From assembly GCA_026122225.1 (NCBI GenBank), contig JANEZZ010002356.1, forward strand, positions 310,001 through 374,000: a stretch of 64,000 nt of DNA, in the 5' to 3' direction. The notes under the pieces are model-generated. The model did no database searches and was not told the DNA's origin. It saw nothing but the letters and a program-made list of their open reading frames with translations. Every line of letters starts with the position of its first letter. Within the stretch, counting starts at the first letter, position 1. The translations under genes and the position numbers were made by a program. Of the stretch, positions 42,997 to 53,949 are shown in pieces. Source of the stretch: Heloderma charlesbogerti (Eukaryota > Chordata > Lepidosauria > Squamata > Helodermatidae).

Positions 42997-43899
42997 TAGG
43001 GATGTATGAAAGTTCCGCCACGGATCTCAGGGAGGCCGAATGCCAGCGCATTCAGCCCCCCCAAATCGGTGGCAGAACGGCCCGCCCCCGCCCCCCCGGG
43101 ACGAGACTTACCTTGGGTGGATCTTCCTGGCGGCTGCGGCTCTGGCGGCGGTTCCAGCGGTGGTTCGGCGGCGGCAGCGGCCGGTCTTCCGACCGGCTGC
43201 TGCCGCCGCCATTTCCAGGTTAAACAAAAAACAAAAAACAAAAAAACGTGATAGGCTACATAAAGATTTACGTAGCTTATCATGGCTAGATTTAAAAAAA
43301 CCACCATAATAGACTACATAAATCTTTATGTAGCCTATCACGGCTGATTAAAAAAAACAAAAAACAAAAAACGTGTGTACGCAAATGGCGGCGGCCATGG
43401 CTGCCGCCATTTGCGTTCCTTATTTTGGCACGTCTTAGCATGTTTTTTAATAAGATTTTGGCATGTCTTATTTTGGCACGTCTTACGTAAATGTTTACGT
43501 AGACTAAGATGTGCCAAAATAAAGAACGCAAATGCCATTTGCGTACGTGCAAAGCCGCCATTTGCGTACGCGCGTTTTGTTTTTTTTAAAAAATCAGCCG
43601 TGATAGGCTGTGTAAACATTTACGTAGCCTATCATGGCTGACTGCAGGGACACAAACGGCGGCGGCTACAGCCGCCGCTGCCATTTGCGTCCCTGCTAGC
43701 CAGCAGCCAGATGTCCGGCTGCTGGCAGAGCCGGCCGGCGGCTCCGCAGAATCGCTGAGGAGCACAGCCAGCCAGCCAGGATTCTGGGGTGGGGGAGGAA
43801 CGGAGCGCCTCCCCCCCCTGGCCAGGATTCCAGGGGAGGGACAGAACGCCTCCCCCCCACCATCAACATAATCCGCGGAAAGGTAAGTCACTTTCCCTA
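42997..43899 (+). mobile_element. hAT-like palindrome-bearing element inside Tc1 (903 bp)
   Basis: Begins TAGGGATGTATGAAAG and ends CTTTCCCTA. TCCTTCTC flanks both sides (42989-42996 and 43900-43907), a perfect 8-bp duplication. Removing it restores continuous Tc1-like sequence (GTTCCTTTCCTTCTCCATAC). The interior has a GC-rich left block and an array of at least eight hairpins. Non-coding. Confidence 0.92.
43248..43725. repeat. Alternating palindrome array
   Basis: AT type 43248-43285 and 43304-43342. GC type about 43381-43417 (GCAAATGGCGGCGG arm). AT type about 43475-43515 (GGCACGTCTTACGTAAA arm, with TTACGTAA at 43483-43490). Short 43525-43545. AT type 43595-43640. GC type 43645-43695 (CAGGGACACAAACGGCGG arm). 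Small 43700-43725 (CCAGCAGCC arm). Confidence 0.88.
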
Positions 43900-43907
43900 T
43901 CCTTCTC

Positions 43908-44209
43908 CATACTTTTCTCTTTCCATAATTCTGGTACAAGTTAATCTTTGTTTCATTAGTCCAAAGAATCTTATTCCGGAACTGGGCAGGCTTTTTTAGG
44001 TGTTTGCTGGCAAAGGCTGATCTGGCCTGTCTGTACTTGAGCGTTACCAGTGACGCACCTTGTTGTGAAGCCTCTGTATTTACATTCATAAAGCCGTCTC
44101 TTGACTGTCTTGACAATGACATGCCTACCTCTTCAAGAGCATTCTTGACCTGGATAGATGTTGTGAAAGGGTTCCTCTTCACCATGAGCAGAATTCTACG
44201 GTCATCCAC
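43908..44209 (-). pseudogene. Tc1-like transposase N-terminal remnant
   Basis: The minus-strand frame from 44209 has MDDRRILLMVKRNPFTTS and QVKNALEEVGMSLSRQS, the helix-turn-helix DNA-binding region. It then has KHLKKPAQFRNKILWTNE with KINLYQNYGKRKVWRR. The first catalytic Asp of the DDE/D triad, expected in WTDE, reads Asn. The downstream codons in the same open frame belong to the inserted element. A further piece, MAWACIAANGTGSLVFIDD, lies at 42926-42866. Inactive. Confidence 0.9.
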
Positions 44210-44764
44210 TTTAGTTGTCTTCCATGGTCTCTGAGGCCTTTTGCTGTTGCTGAGCTTGCCAGTTCATTCCTTCTTTTTCAGGATGTTCCAAACTGTTGTC
44301 TTGGACACTCCCACCGGTTTTGCTATCTCTCTGATGGGTTTATGTTGTTTCCTCAGCCCAATGATGGCCTTCTTCACTCGCACAGACACCTCTTTGGACC
44401 TCACGTTGGGAGTTCCAGTGAACAGCTACCAAATGCAAATGTAACACTCAGAACCACCCCCAGGCCTTTTATCTGCTTGATTGGTCATGGGGTACCCAGG
44501 AAACAGGCCACACCTGGCCATGCAGCTGCTTGTCAGCCATTCGTTCCATTACTTATGAGCCACCAACAGTGGAGGTGTGTGTATGCCACTGGCTGTCCTT
44601 CCTGAATGGTTAGTGCCCCACTTTTGTCAAACTCCTTGAATTACAGCTGAAAGTCCTGACTTCGCTCCCATCTGGGTGTGTTTCCTTTCAATTTCAATGT
44701 GGTAATGTACAGAGGCTAACTGCCATAACAGTTATCCTTGTTCCAATATTTCTGGCCCTGACTG

Positions 44765-44818
44765 TATGTGTGTATGTATGTGCGTGTGTGTGTGTATGTA
44801 TGTGTGTGTGTATGTATG

Positions 44819-44874
<56 letters not shown>
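44765..44874 (+). repeat. (TG)n/(TATG)n/(TA)n microsatellite
   Basis: A compound simple repeat of about 110 bases. The open frame of alternating Ile and Tyr on the minus strand is produced by it. Confidence 0.95.
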
Positions 44875-44877
<3 letters not shown>

Positions 44878-45350
44878 AAAGTAAAAACCAAGATAAAACC
44901 TAGCAGCAATGCAAACATTTAAAATACCATAACAGTTTTAAAACAGAAACTGAAAGACTAAAATGCCTGGGAAAATAAGGTCTTCACCTGGCTCCAAAAA
45001 GAAAGCTAATTCTACAACTGGGTTGCCACAGCAGAAAAGGCCCTCTTTGTAGCCCACCCACCTCACTTCCTTTGGTGGGGGCTCCTGGAGAAGGACTGCT
45101 GAAGATGATCTTTGGATCCGGGCAGGTATATACGCGGAGATGAACCTTCAGGTAACCTGGCCCCAAGCCATTTAGGGCTTTGAATATTAATACCAGCACT
45201 TTGAATTGGGCTTGGACATGGACTGGCAGCCGGTGCAAATGAAAAAGTACTCGCATAATATGATCACATTGGCCAGTCCCTGCTAACAGTCTCACTGACC
45301 TATTTTTGACCAGTGGAAGTTTCCAGACCGCTTTCAAAGTCAGCCCCACC
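44875..45350 (-). mobile_element. L2 LINE 3' fragment
   Basis: Matches the 3' part of L2 copy B: the tail text AACCTAGCAGCAATGC, then the minus-strand C-terminal region with AQFKVLVLIFKALNGLG. Truncated at about 45350. Frames broken (for instance the RAARLLTGT block reads RSVRLLAGT). Confidence 0.88.
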
Positions 45351-45354
45351 TAGA

Positions 45355-45555
45355 AGAACAACAAAAAAAGAGGAAAAACTAAGGGGTGGGGGAATTCCAG
45401 ACAGACCAGTGAGGACTGCTCATGTTCAGTCCCAATGGAATGCTAACTGGCTGTTGAGGGAGGGAGAAGGGAAATCAGGGGGGAGGGAGAATGTAATGGA
45501 GTATCCAGGAAGATGGCATGGCATAGCTGGCTGGCACATTCAGTAGGAGCACTCG
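45355..45555. other. No recognised feature
   Basis: Purine-rich sequence without recognised structure. Confidence 0.4.
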
Positions 45556-45559
45556 ACAC

Positions 45560-45690
45560 TGCAACGTTTTGTTGCAGGTCTGACTTGTACAGGTGCATCA
45601 GACTAATAATCCCTGTTGGAAACAAAATGCTGGACTAGATGAATTCACCCTACTCTAACCCAGCAGGGCTGTTCTTACATTCTTACTAGC
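45560..45690 (+). mobile_element. CR1-like LINE 3' tail
   Basis: ATGCTGGACTAGATGAATTC, CAGCAGGGCTGTTCTTACA and the terminal TTACATTCTTAC resemble the tail of the CR1-like element at 49800-49865. Confidence 0.6.
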
Positions 45691-45759
45691 AACATAAAAA
45701 AAGGGGGGGAAAAAGAATTTCCCACAAATCTCCTCCTGAAGCAAAGTGGGACCAAATTA

Positions 45760-45867
45760 GGGCACAATCCTATTCATATTTGGACAGAAGAAAGTCCTAC
45801 AACTCTCAGCATTAATGCTAGGAGTTGTAGGACTTTCTTCTGTCTAAACATGCATAGGATTGCACCC
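45760..45867. mobile_element. Harbinger-like foldback MITE, reference copy
   Basis: Arms GGGCACAATCCTATTCAT... and ...ATGCATAGGATTGCACCC, with the inner perfect block AAAGTCCTACAACTC and its complement. TTA flanks both sides (45757-45759 and 45868-45870), fitting the TWA target of PIF/Harbinger elements. 108 bp. Other copies are at 12131, 36172, 38440 and 62297. Confidence 0.85.
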
Positions 45868-45956
45868 TTAGGAAAGGTGTTTCAAAGCAACAGGTACCAA
45901 ATAATAGGGACTGTCCCTAGGTATAGATGGAATGGGTGCTGTTTCTGTACTAAATC

Positions 45957-46035
45957 AGGGCCGGGGAACTTTTTTTGGCTCAAGGGCCAAATTAGCTCCT
46001 GAAAGTATGATGGGGCTCTATCCCAGCAGTGGACA
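45957..46035 (+). mobile_element. hAT-Charlie-like fragment
   Basis: CAGGGCCGGGGAAC then TTTGGCTCAAGGGCCAAATT is typical left-end text of hAT-Charlie MITEs. The right end is not clear. Confidence 0.5.
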
Positions 46036-46055
46036 GGGCCAGATGTGCCCCCCAG

Positions 46056-46101
46056 ACACACACACACACAGACACTCTCTCTCTCTCTCTCTCTCTCTCA
46101 T
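46056..46101 (+). repeat. (CA)n(CT)n microsatellite
   Basis: A CA run followed by a CT run. Confidence 0.92.
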
Positions 46102-46104
46102 GCC

Positions 46105-46585
46105 CAGACACACAAACTCATACAAATACATACAATCCACATGCATTCTGTCAAGCAGCTTTTAAGGTGTGAACAAACTGGAATGATATGGTCCAACACA
46201 CCCTGCTTCAGAAGTCACTACAGGACAGGCTTTTGCCACCTGAATGAATAGCAGGTGGAGAAGAGCCTACCATTAAGCAGAGTGAGGCAGCAGATGCTAA
46301 GGGGTGGCAGCAAGGTGTTGGAAGAGAGAGCTGTGTTCTATGTGGCCTGCCCTGTGTTCCCTAAGCTAGCCTGCTGCTTTCAGGAGTGTTGGAGGATGCT
46401 GTCCCATCATCACTGTTGAAGAAAGGCTCAACTGCTAGCCCATGGAAGGGGTATCATGTTGTTCTTTGCCTCAGGAAGCAAAATGTCTTGGGCCAGCTCT
46501 GTTGAGGAAGCTCTACACATGGACCCACCATTATCAAGTGCAGATTGAGCTGTCACTGTATCCCAATTTTTTTGTAATTAGAACT
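46105..46585. other. No recognised feature
   Basis: No recognisable gene or repeat. Confidence 0.4.
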
Positions 46586-46589
46586 GAGG

Positions 46590-46772
46590 GACTATTTTCA
46601 GAGGCAGTATGCCTATGTACATCAGTTGGTGGGGAACATGGGCATGAGGGTGCTGTTGCTCTCATGTCTTGCTTGTGGGTTCCTGGAGAGCTGGTTGGCC
46701 AGTGTGTGAACAGAATGCCAACTATACCGACCCTTGGTCTGATCCAGCATGGCTCTTCTTATGTTCTGATTT
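46590..46772 (+). mobile_element. CR1-like LINE 3' tail
   Basis: Shares, in order, GTACATCAGTTGGTGGGGAA, CATGTCTTGCTTGTGGGTTC, CTGGTTGGCC and TTGGTCTGATCCAGCATGG with the tail at 49690-49865, and ends TTATGTTCTG. Confidence 0.8.
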
Positions 46773-46774
46773 GA

Positions 46775-47395
46775 ATTGTCTGGCAAGATCTCTAAAAGAG
46801 GCACCATAATTGATGTGAACTGCGCAGTGCAGCTCTTCTGTATTCTGAAAGACCAACTTCTCCCTCACAATTACAATTTCCCCCATAGTACTGCCTTTTA
46901 TTCCCCCACCCTTTTGTTTTTAAACCCAGCAACCATTCAGAGAATAAAACTTCCCACCATAAAATCTCTTATCTCCACCATCCACAGATTAAATTATACC
47001 TTTCTCAGAATGTACTGGTGATATAGGTCCTTTTCGCTAGAAATTGCTCTTCTACAGTGTGAAGAGCAGTCTTTTAAAAATGATGCATTTTAACATTCAT
47101 ATCTTCTTTGAGAGGCTGATTCCAAGGTTGATTCTAAAAGGTTGTTTTCCACCTGCTGTATCATGGTGCAGCACTAACTGAAAGCCAGTAATTTAACTGT
47201 TCCATATTTTAGTGATGAAAAATTATATATTTTCCCAGTAAGGAAAGAGACAGAAATCAATAGATTCTAAACTGTGGAAGTGATACCTTGCCTGAGTAAA
47301 AGTGTCTTATAACCTCCAAGCCTCAAAACAAGAAAGGAATTTTTTTTTTTAAAAAAAAAGTACATTAAACGTATCTCCAGATGTTAGTGCCAAGT
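46775..47395. other. No recognised feature
   Basis: AT-rich, with a T/A homopolymer stretch near 47340. Confidence 0.4.
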
Positions 47396-47399
47396 CTGT

Positions 47400-47620
47400 G
47401 TTATTTTATTTTATTTATCTGTTTATTGACAGAAATTCACGAAGTGGTTTACTAGGAATTATTTAAAAACACACATGCACCAAAATATTTAAACAAATAA
47501 AACAATATGCAACCATTCAAAAATCACATAAAAATACAACACAGCAGCGACATTACAGCCAAAAAGAAAAGCAATTAAGACAGCAGCATTGCAAAACGCT
47601 CTTAAATACTGGAGGGGGTG
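47400..47620 (-). mobile_element. L2-like LINE 3' UTR fragment
   Basis: A (TTTTA)n start at 47401, then A-rich text with AACAATATGCAACC and ACACAGCAGCGACATTAC. This is the general form of the other L2-like tails in the window. No coding part is preserved. Confidence 0.5.
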
Positions 47621-47934
47621 GGATCTACATGGCAATGGAATCAGATGCACTTCCTGGTTATATCCGGATTATCCTGAAATCGCTGTGGTCTGTCAGTGGC
47701 ACTGAAGCAAGAAAAGCACGGTATACAGCACCTAAAAACCTGGTTTTCTGGTCACACAGGACTTTAAATGTCGGGGTTGGGTGGGCGGAGTCAGGGAGGA
47801 GAGCTGAGCATCAACAACCCCGGAGGTGTCGCTCAGCGAATGAGAGACTTGTTTCCCATCCCTCTCCGGGCTCCCCCCTGCTACTGCGCTCTTACGATTC
47901 GGAAAGCAGCTAAAGCACAGTTCTGAAGGCTAGA

Positions 47935-48720
47935 AATGTCGCTGTACTGCTTTTATGAATGAGCAAGGCAGAGTAGACTGTCTAACTGGTGGAAGCAAGT
48001 ACTGCACGATTCTGAAGGGAAGAAACTGTGTGGCAACCAACAGGGGAAGGCATTTACAAAGAAGAAGAAGATGGAGCATGCACGTATTTTGGTGTGTTTG
48101 TTGCTGCTTTGAGGGGGCTGGAGGGAAGAAGAGCTGTGGGCACTGGTGTGATGGGAGCAGGAAGAATGGAAGAAGCAGGGCAGCAGCAGCTGGGGGGAGA
48201 AGAGTCTGGAGTAGGTGGTTCTCCTCAGGCACCCTGAAGGGTTACCCAGGCTTATTTCGAGCAAGGGGATTTAGGCAGGGAGTTAACGCTTGACCACCAG
48301 TTTTGAAAAAAAGAAAGAAATCCTGCTTCCTATGTCTATTAAATGAAGCGTCAATGTCTCCCCCCCATCTCTCTCCCTCGCAATCTCTCCCCCCCCGCCC
48401 CGCTTTTGTCTTTTCCTAACCAGACAGCACCTCGGTGTTCAGTCATGCTGGCCACATGACCACGGAAGCGTCTTCGGACAGCGCTGGCTCTTCGGCTTGG
48501 AAATGGAGATGAGCACCACACCTTAGAATCGGACACGGCTGGTTGGAGACACCTTTACCTTTTTAACCAGACAGCAGGAGGGGTTCTGGCTCCTAGCCAG
48601 CCCAGAAGCTTTTATGAATGAGAAAGGCAGGGTGAAAGCAAATACAGCATGATTCTGAAGGAGAGAAACAGTGCTGTAGCACTTTTATGAATTGGAAAGG
48701 CAGGCTAGTTACTCTGACTG
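47935..48720 (+). repeat. Three diverged ~90-bp units, spread by an insertion
   Basis: The order TTTTATGAATGAGCAAGGCAG ... GATTCTGAAGGGAAGAAAC occurs at about 47950, 48608 and (partly) 48675. The repeat at 48408-48572 lies between the first and second unit. Origin unknown. Confidence 0.55.
48408..48572 (+). mobile_element. SINE-like repeat with a BovB-like tail, copy 1
   Basis: Shares with 56738-56890 the order CACCTCGGTGTTCAGTCATG, CCACATGACCACGGAAGCG, GACAGCGCTGGCTCTTCGGC and GGACACCTTTACCTTT. The segment GAATCGGACACGGCTGG is close to the end of the BovB consensus. Family name not certain. Confidence 0.65.
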
Positions 48721-48756
48721 GTGACAATAGGGCCACCTGGGAGCTGCTTTAAGGTA

Positions 48757-48757
48757 A

Positions 48758-48789
<32 letters not shown>

Positions 48790-48790
48790 G
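48757..48790 (+). repeat. (CAA)n microsatellite
   Basis: About ten CAA units. Confidence 0.95.
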
Positions 48791-48850
48791 AGTAAAAGGA
48801 CTTTCTGAAAATGTGGCTTTTCAGGAGGAAAGCTGCTGGTTGGCTGAGGA

Positions 48851-49214
48851 TTGATGACAATGTCATGTCTTCCAAAGGACCTCAAACTGGGAGAATGGGC
48901 ATCCAAATGGCAAATGCAGTTCAAGGTAAGCAAGTGTAAAGTAATGCACACCAGGGCAAAAAATCCCAAGCTCAAGTATAACCGAATGGGATCTGAGCTA
49001 GTGGTGACCAACCAAGGAAGGGATCTTGGGGTTGTGGTGGACAGTTTGATGAAGATGTCCGCCCAGGGTGTGGTTGCTGTAAAAAAGGCAAACTCCATGT
49101 TAGGCTTAATTAGAAAAGGAATTGGGAATAAAACTGCCAATATCATACTGCCTTTATACAAATCTATGGCCCAACCACACTTAGAATACTGTGTACAGTT
49201 CTGGTCACCATACC

Positions 49215-49278
<64 letters not shown>

Positions 49279-49564
49279 TAGAAAAAGTGCAGAAAAGAGC
49301 AACTAAAATGGTCAAGGGGCTGGAGCAACTCCCCTGTAAGGAAGGTTACAACAGTTGGGCTTGTTTAGCTTGGAAAAAAGGAAGGTAAGGGGAGACATGA
49401 TAGAAGTGTACAAAATTATGCATGGTGTGGAGAATGTGGATAAGGGGACATTTTTCTCCCTCTCTCAAAATACTAGAACCTGGGGTCATCCCATGAAGCT
49501 GATTGGTGGGAGATTCAGGACAGATAAAAGAAAATACTTCACACAGTGCATAGTTAAACTATAG
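48851..49564 (+). pseudogene. CR1-like ORF2 C-terminal remnant
   Basis: Frame 48851-49306 has WQMQFKVSKCKVMH, GRDLGVVVDSLMKMS and [19 protein letters not shown]. The dinucleotide expansion then turns it into low-complexity sequence. Frame 49355-49564 continues with GLFSLEKRKVRGDMIE and HPMKLIGGRFRTDKRKYF. The catalytic YADD/FADD box is not included. Confidence 0.88.
49212..49271 (+). repeat. (TA)n(GA)n microsatellite within LINE
   Basis: A TA run followed by a GA run, breaking the LINE frame after QFWSPY. Confidence 0.95.
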
Positions 49565-50102
49565 AATTCACTACCTCAGGATGTAGTGATGGCCACCAAT
49601 TTAGATGGCTTTAAAAGGGGGTTGGATAGATTCCTGGAGGAGAAGGCTATCAATGGCTACTAGTCCTGATGGCTGTGTGCCACCCCCAGTACCAAAGGCA
49701 GTAAGCTTATGTACACCAGTTGCTGGGGAACATGGGCAGGAGGTTGCTGTTGCAGTTGTGTCTTGCTTGTGCGTTCCTGGTCAACAGCTGGTTGGCCACT
49801 GTGTAAATAGAATGCTGGACTAGATGGATCTTTGGTCTGATCCAACATGGCTGTTCTTATGTTCTCTAAGTGCTCTCCCTCCACGCTAAATTGCTCATGC
49901 AGATTGGCTCCAGACTTTCTCTGTTCCCCCCAGAAGGTAACAGTGACTAGTTCAGTCAGACCTCCCTTGGTAGAGTATCTTATAGGGTGGATTTTCCTTG
50001 TTGTCCTTCTGCTGGCAGGCAAATATGTTTTCACTCAAGCAGACCTTTGGCATGTAAGCTGGTCTGTTGGGTTGGGTGCTGTTTATTCTGTCATTGAGTT
50101 TT

Positions 50103-50104
<2 letters not shown>

Positions 50105-50150
<46 letters not shown>
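50105..50150 (+). repeat. (TA)n microsatellite
   Basis: An uninterrupted TA run of about 22 units. Confidence 0.95.
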
Positions 50151-50154
<4 letters not shown>

Positions 50155-50224
50155 TTATTATTGTTCTAACCAAGTTTTTATTGAAATTATTTTTAATATT
50201 ATTGTTATTATTACATTTATGTTT

Positions 50225-50440
50225 CACCTTTATCCCTCTTGCAAGGAACTGAAGGCAGCTCACATAGTCTTCCTCCTCTCCATTTTATTCTGACAACAAC
50301 CCTGTGAGGTAGGTAGGCTGAGAGTCAGTGATTGGCCCAGAGTCACCCAGGGATCTTCGTGGCCCAGTGGGGACCAGAATCCAGATCTCCCAAGTCCCAG
50401 TTCCACACTCTAACCGTTACACCACACTGGCTACTGATCA
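50225..50440 (-). mobile_element. Sauria-type tRNA SINE, near complete
   Basis: In reverse it begins AGCCAGTGTGGTGTAACGG, with the box A and box B regions (GGTTAGAGTG; the B box reads GATTCTGGTCC). It continues GTGACTCTGGGCCAATCAC, CTACCTCACAGGGTTGTTG, GAGCTGCCTTCAGTTCC and a TAAAGGTGAAACATAAATG tail. Same family as 26607. Confidence 0.85.
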
Positions 50441-50544
50441 ATAGAAGTTTAAAAAAATTATTACGATTGTTAGCTGCCTTGATGCTCCATTTTCTTAGTG
50501 GAAAGGCAGGATACAAAACAAACAAACAAACAAACATAGGGCCA

Positions 50545-51325
50545 GACTTGTAGAGAGATCCAGGATCAGGACTGGCTCTAAGTTTGAGTGCGGGAGAGGC
50601 CTTGGCAAAGTGCCCTCTAATGGTCACCATCCTAGCATGGTGGGTCATGGCAGTAATAGAGAGTGGCAGAAGCAAGAGGGCATTGGATGAGTTCCGGGTG
50701 GCTGGGAGTTGCCATTTAAATTTAACCTAATGCTCTGGAATAACACTATGTCGGCCCTCATGGGAAATAAGATGGCATCTCCGAAGCAGCCTGGAAATTG
50801 ATATTTGTGCAACTCCAGGACCTGGATTGAGATCCTTTAGGATCTGGATTCCTTATCTTAAATTAGTAACATGCCAGGTGGTGCCTTTACAAGAGACTCC
50901 AAGCATAAAAAGACCCAGGAATAGAGCAATTTCTCTCTGCTGGAACTCTGATTGAAGTTTGACCCAACTTCAATTGGGGTAAAGATATTCAAGCATTCCA
51001 GATGAAGATAATGCCTTACCTGTTTTTAACATGTATTTTAAAAATTCTTTACAGTCTTAGAATGTCTTTTCTACTTCTTAGTTTCAGGGATCAACATGTC
51101 AAACACACTGCGAATTCCAAATAACTTGGAAATTCATTTTCCAATAACATTTTCATACCTTAGCCTAGCATTGTGGACATATTGTGCTTCTGTTAAAATC
51201 CTGAAAATCCCAGCTTCAATTTCTTTTAAAATAGAAATGTAATCTAACTCTCCCGGTTACAGAAATCATCTTGAAAATGTAATGGCGAAAATCACTCAAG
51301 GATCGAAGACCAGGAAACAGATAAT
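50545..51325. other. No recognised feature
   Basis: No recognised gene or repeat. Confidence 0.4.
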
Positions 51326-51329
51326 AAGC

Positions 51330-51940
51330 TGAAAAGTCCAAAATAGGGCAGCAAGATAACAGGGACTGGCCAATGAGATCACATTACGCCAGTACTGTTC
51401 CAGCTGGACTGGCTGCCAGTTCTTTTCCAGGCCCGATTCAAAGTGCTGGTGTTAACATTCAAAGCCCTAAATGGCTTGGGGCCAGGTTATCTGAAGGATC
51501 ACCTCTTCCCATATATGCCTGCCTGGGTCCTAAGATTATCCTCAGCAGTCCTTCCAAAGGAAGTGAGGCGGGTGGCTACCAGGAAGGGGACTGTTTCTGC
51601 TGGCACCCCAGCTATGGAATGAGCTCCCTAGAGAGGTTCACCCGGCACCTACATTGTATTCCTTCCAAGGCCAGGTGAAGACTTTTTTATTATCCCAGGC
51701 ATTTTAGCTTCCTAGTCTTTTAGTTTTGACATTTTAAATCTATATTTTAAATCTCTGCATTGCTGCTAGGTTTTATTCTGGTTGTACTGTGATATTGTGG
51801 TTTTAATGCTTTTATATTTTATATTGTTTTATCCTGTGCTTTTTGGTTTTAATTTTTCTGAACTGCCCAGAGAACTTCGGCTATTGGGCTGTATAGAAAT
51901 GAAATAAACAGAAGAAATAGAATAAAAATAAATAAGTCCT
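51330..51940 (+). mobile_element. L2 LINE 3' fragment
   Basis: A plus-strand match to the L2 3' region. It runs from NRAARLLTG-like text (GGGCAGCAAGATAACAGGG) through AAAGCCCTAAATGGCTTGGG and AGGAAGTGAGGCGGGTGG to the 3' UTR and an A-rich tail at 51900-51940. Frames broken. Confidence 0.88.
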
Positions 51941-51944
51941 TATG

Positions 51945-53545
51945 CCTTTTGGCTGATTATTTCAGGACCCATATAAAACAATAAAAGTTTTTTTGTGGCT
52001 TAAGACACATTTTTTGCCTTCTGTAAACCAAGGGCCAATTCACCCAGAGATATAGAATGATTCTGTATACATGAGCAGACCTAACCATTCTTGGGGAAAC
52101 ATTTGCGTGGACAAATATAAATGGAGCGATCACAGATGTAGCTGGCAGCAATTTATATGATTGTAAATGCACTTTCTTCAGCCACCTTGATCAAGAAATT
52201 GCTGCTTGGTGCCCAGTCTTTTTGGCAAACGTGCCATAAGTTAAGTCCTAAGTAGGAGAGGATGCCGCTCTAATACATCACAGTATCTATATGCAACTCC
52301 AAGAGCCTTACAGGGCAATCCTGTAGCTATGCCGGAGTGCTCCAAGGCACTCCAACATTTCCAAAGCCCTGCTGGTCTCCTGCCAGCAGGGTGGGAGGTT
52401 GGGAGCAGCGGCATTTCGTCCCACTTAAAGAACAAAAATAAACTATTCCCTTCCCATTGTGAGGGGAGGGAAATGTTTAGGCCAGCTCTTGGGCTAATTT
52501 TAGTGCCATGCCGAAAATTTCACCCACATTTTTCCTGACCCTTCTCATTCAATCTGGTGGAAGAGAAATTGCTTCCCCCAAAAAATTCAGTGGTGAAGAA
52601 ATCTTTGAGAAATTTTCTAGGGTTAGTTTTGGGTTTCTTGGGCTTACCTTACTTAGGAGGTGGCCAAGGAGTGAGCACAACTGTCCTGTTTTTCATTGTA
52701 CACTCATCTCTGCAGCAGCCTGTAGCCTCCTCAGCTTCCTACACTTCAGTTAAAGCCCAGTGTAAGGCCTCATGAGGTAATTCCTCCCATAGGGCTTTTT
52801 CAGATCAGGATGTTCAGGCAGCCTGGGAGACTAGCTGTGATTAGGGAAGCTCAAAAGCACCACAAAAAGATGTTATAAAACATCCTGAATGAGACAGAAC
52901 AATGGAAGGTTTCATGAGGGTCGGGGGGGGGGGGGGAGAAACTTTCAGGAACTTGGAGGACCGATTTTGGCAGAGCACTAGCTCCACCTCATCCCTGGAG
53001 CTAGATACAATACTGCCCCCGCCCTGCATTGTGGTGGATGCAAACTGGGGGCCAGCTTGCCAACACAGTTGATACTGTTGGAGTATGAAAACCCCAGACT
53101 CCCTTATGAAAAAGGAAAGAAGCTGTGCTACAAGCCCTGCCAATGGGAAGCTCTATGTGTCGGGAACTGTTGAGAATTTCTCCCCCCCTTTGGAAAAATT
53201 TGGTTAAAGTGTCTCCCAAATTTCTCTGTCCACAAATAAGGTGGGCAGTTTCAAAAGGCCATTTGTGCACAGCTCTAATTTAAATGTTTCTCCATGTTGG
53301 AGACATATCAGAGGGTGGGAGGGCTTTGGTTACTGCATATCCTAAGTCTGCCCCACTCTACCCATTCCACACCCCTGCTCTGCCCACTTTTGAAATCTCC
53401 TGACCTTGGAGCTCAGGTGTTGGGGAGGAAAGAGATGCAGATCTTTCCACAGAGGCAGGGACAGGGATCTGAGATTGGATCTCCCCCTCCAAAATTAGAC
53501 CTCTGTCTCTAACCTTGGAAGGGCAGGGAACATAGGACTGCAGTT
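51945..53545. other. No recognised feature
   Basis: About 1.6 kb. A short GC foldback lies around 52368-52392 (CTGCTGG/CCAGCAG) and a G-run at 52923. Nothing else recognised. Confidence 0.4.
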
Positions 53546-53550
53546 TTTGG

Positions 53551-53946
53551 TAGGGATGTTGGATAAATCTGCAACAGAGTCAAATGAGTTCAGATTTCTA
53601 GGTATCTGACCTGCGGATACCATAGCAGAATGGCTTTTTCTGAGTCACATGGATTCTGTTGACTTGCAGACTGGTTTATCAATTGGGGGGAGGGAATTTC
53701 CACTAATTTGCATTAGTGCTAATTTGCATTAACTAATGCACATTAGTGCATTTGTGGAAGTATGCACTAAGGCGCACTTGCAGTGATGCACTAATGTGAA
53801 TTGGCGCTAATGCAAATGAGCACAAGTAGAATGAAATTTTGATTAAAAAATTCAGATTCTGTTAATGAGTGGACGATGGAACAAAAGATGCCAGACAATC
53901 TGTGAAACACAGACAGAATGGATTTAACCAAATCCATACATTCCTG
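53551..53946 (+). mobile_element. hAT-like type B element
   Basis: Begins TAGGGATGTTGGATAAATC and ends AAATCCATACATTCCTG. The centre has repeated TTTGCATTAGTGCTAAT words that can fold. Flanking 8-mers do not match. Confidence 0.75.
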
Positions 53947-53949
53947 GGC

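Larger units (their letters stand above)
42865..44764 (-). mobile_element. Tc1-like DNA transposon, split and truncated
   Basis: A minus-strand Tc1/mariner-type element in two parts (42865-42996 and 43908-44764), separated by a hAT-like insertion. The right terminus reads TATTTCTGGCCCTGACTG on plus, next to TA, as in Tc1-like inverted repeats. The left part, with the second half of the transposase and the other terminus, is lost. Confidence 0.88.
48845..49865 (+). mobile_element. CR1-like LINE, second subfamily, 5'-truncated
   Basis: A plus-strand LINE fragment encoding the region after the RT catalytic box, the C-terminus and a 3' UTR ending TGTTCTTATGTTCT. The tail TTATGTTC differs from the ATTCTATG octamer of the CR1 at 30792, so it is a separate lineage. 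A (TA)n(GA)n microsatellite has expanded inside at 49212-49271. Confidence 0.85.

Noticed and set aside
44694..44918. Frame of alternating Ile-Tyr (and a similar one near 50100)
   Set aside because: Produced entirely by (TA)n microsatellites.
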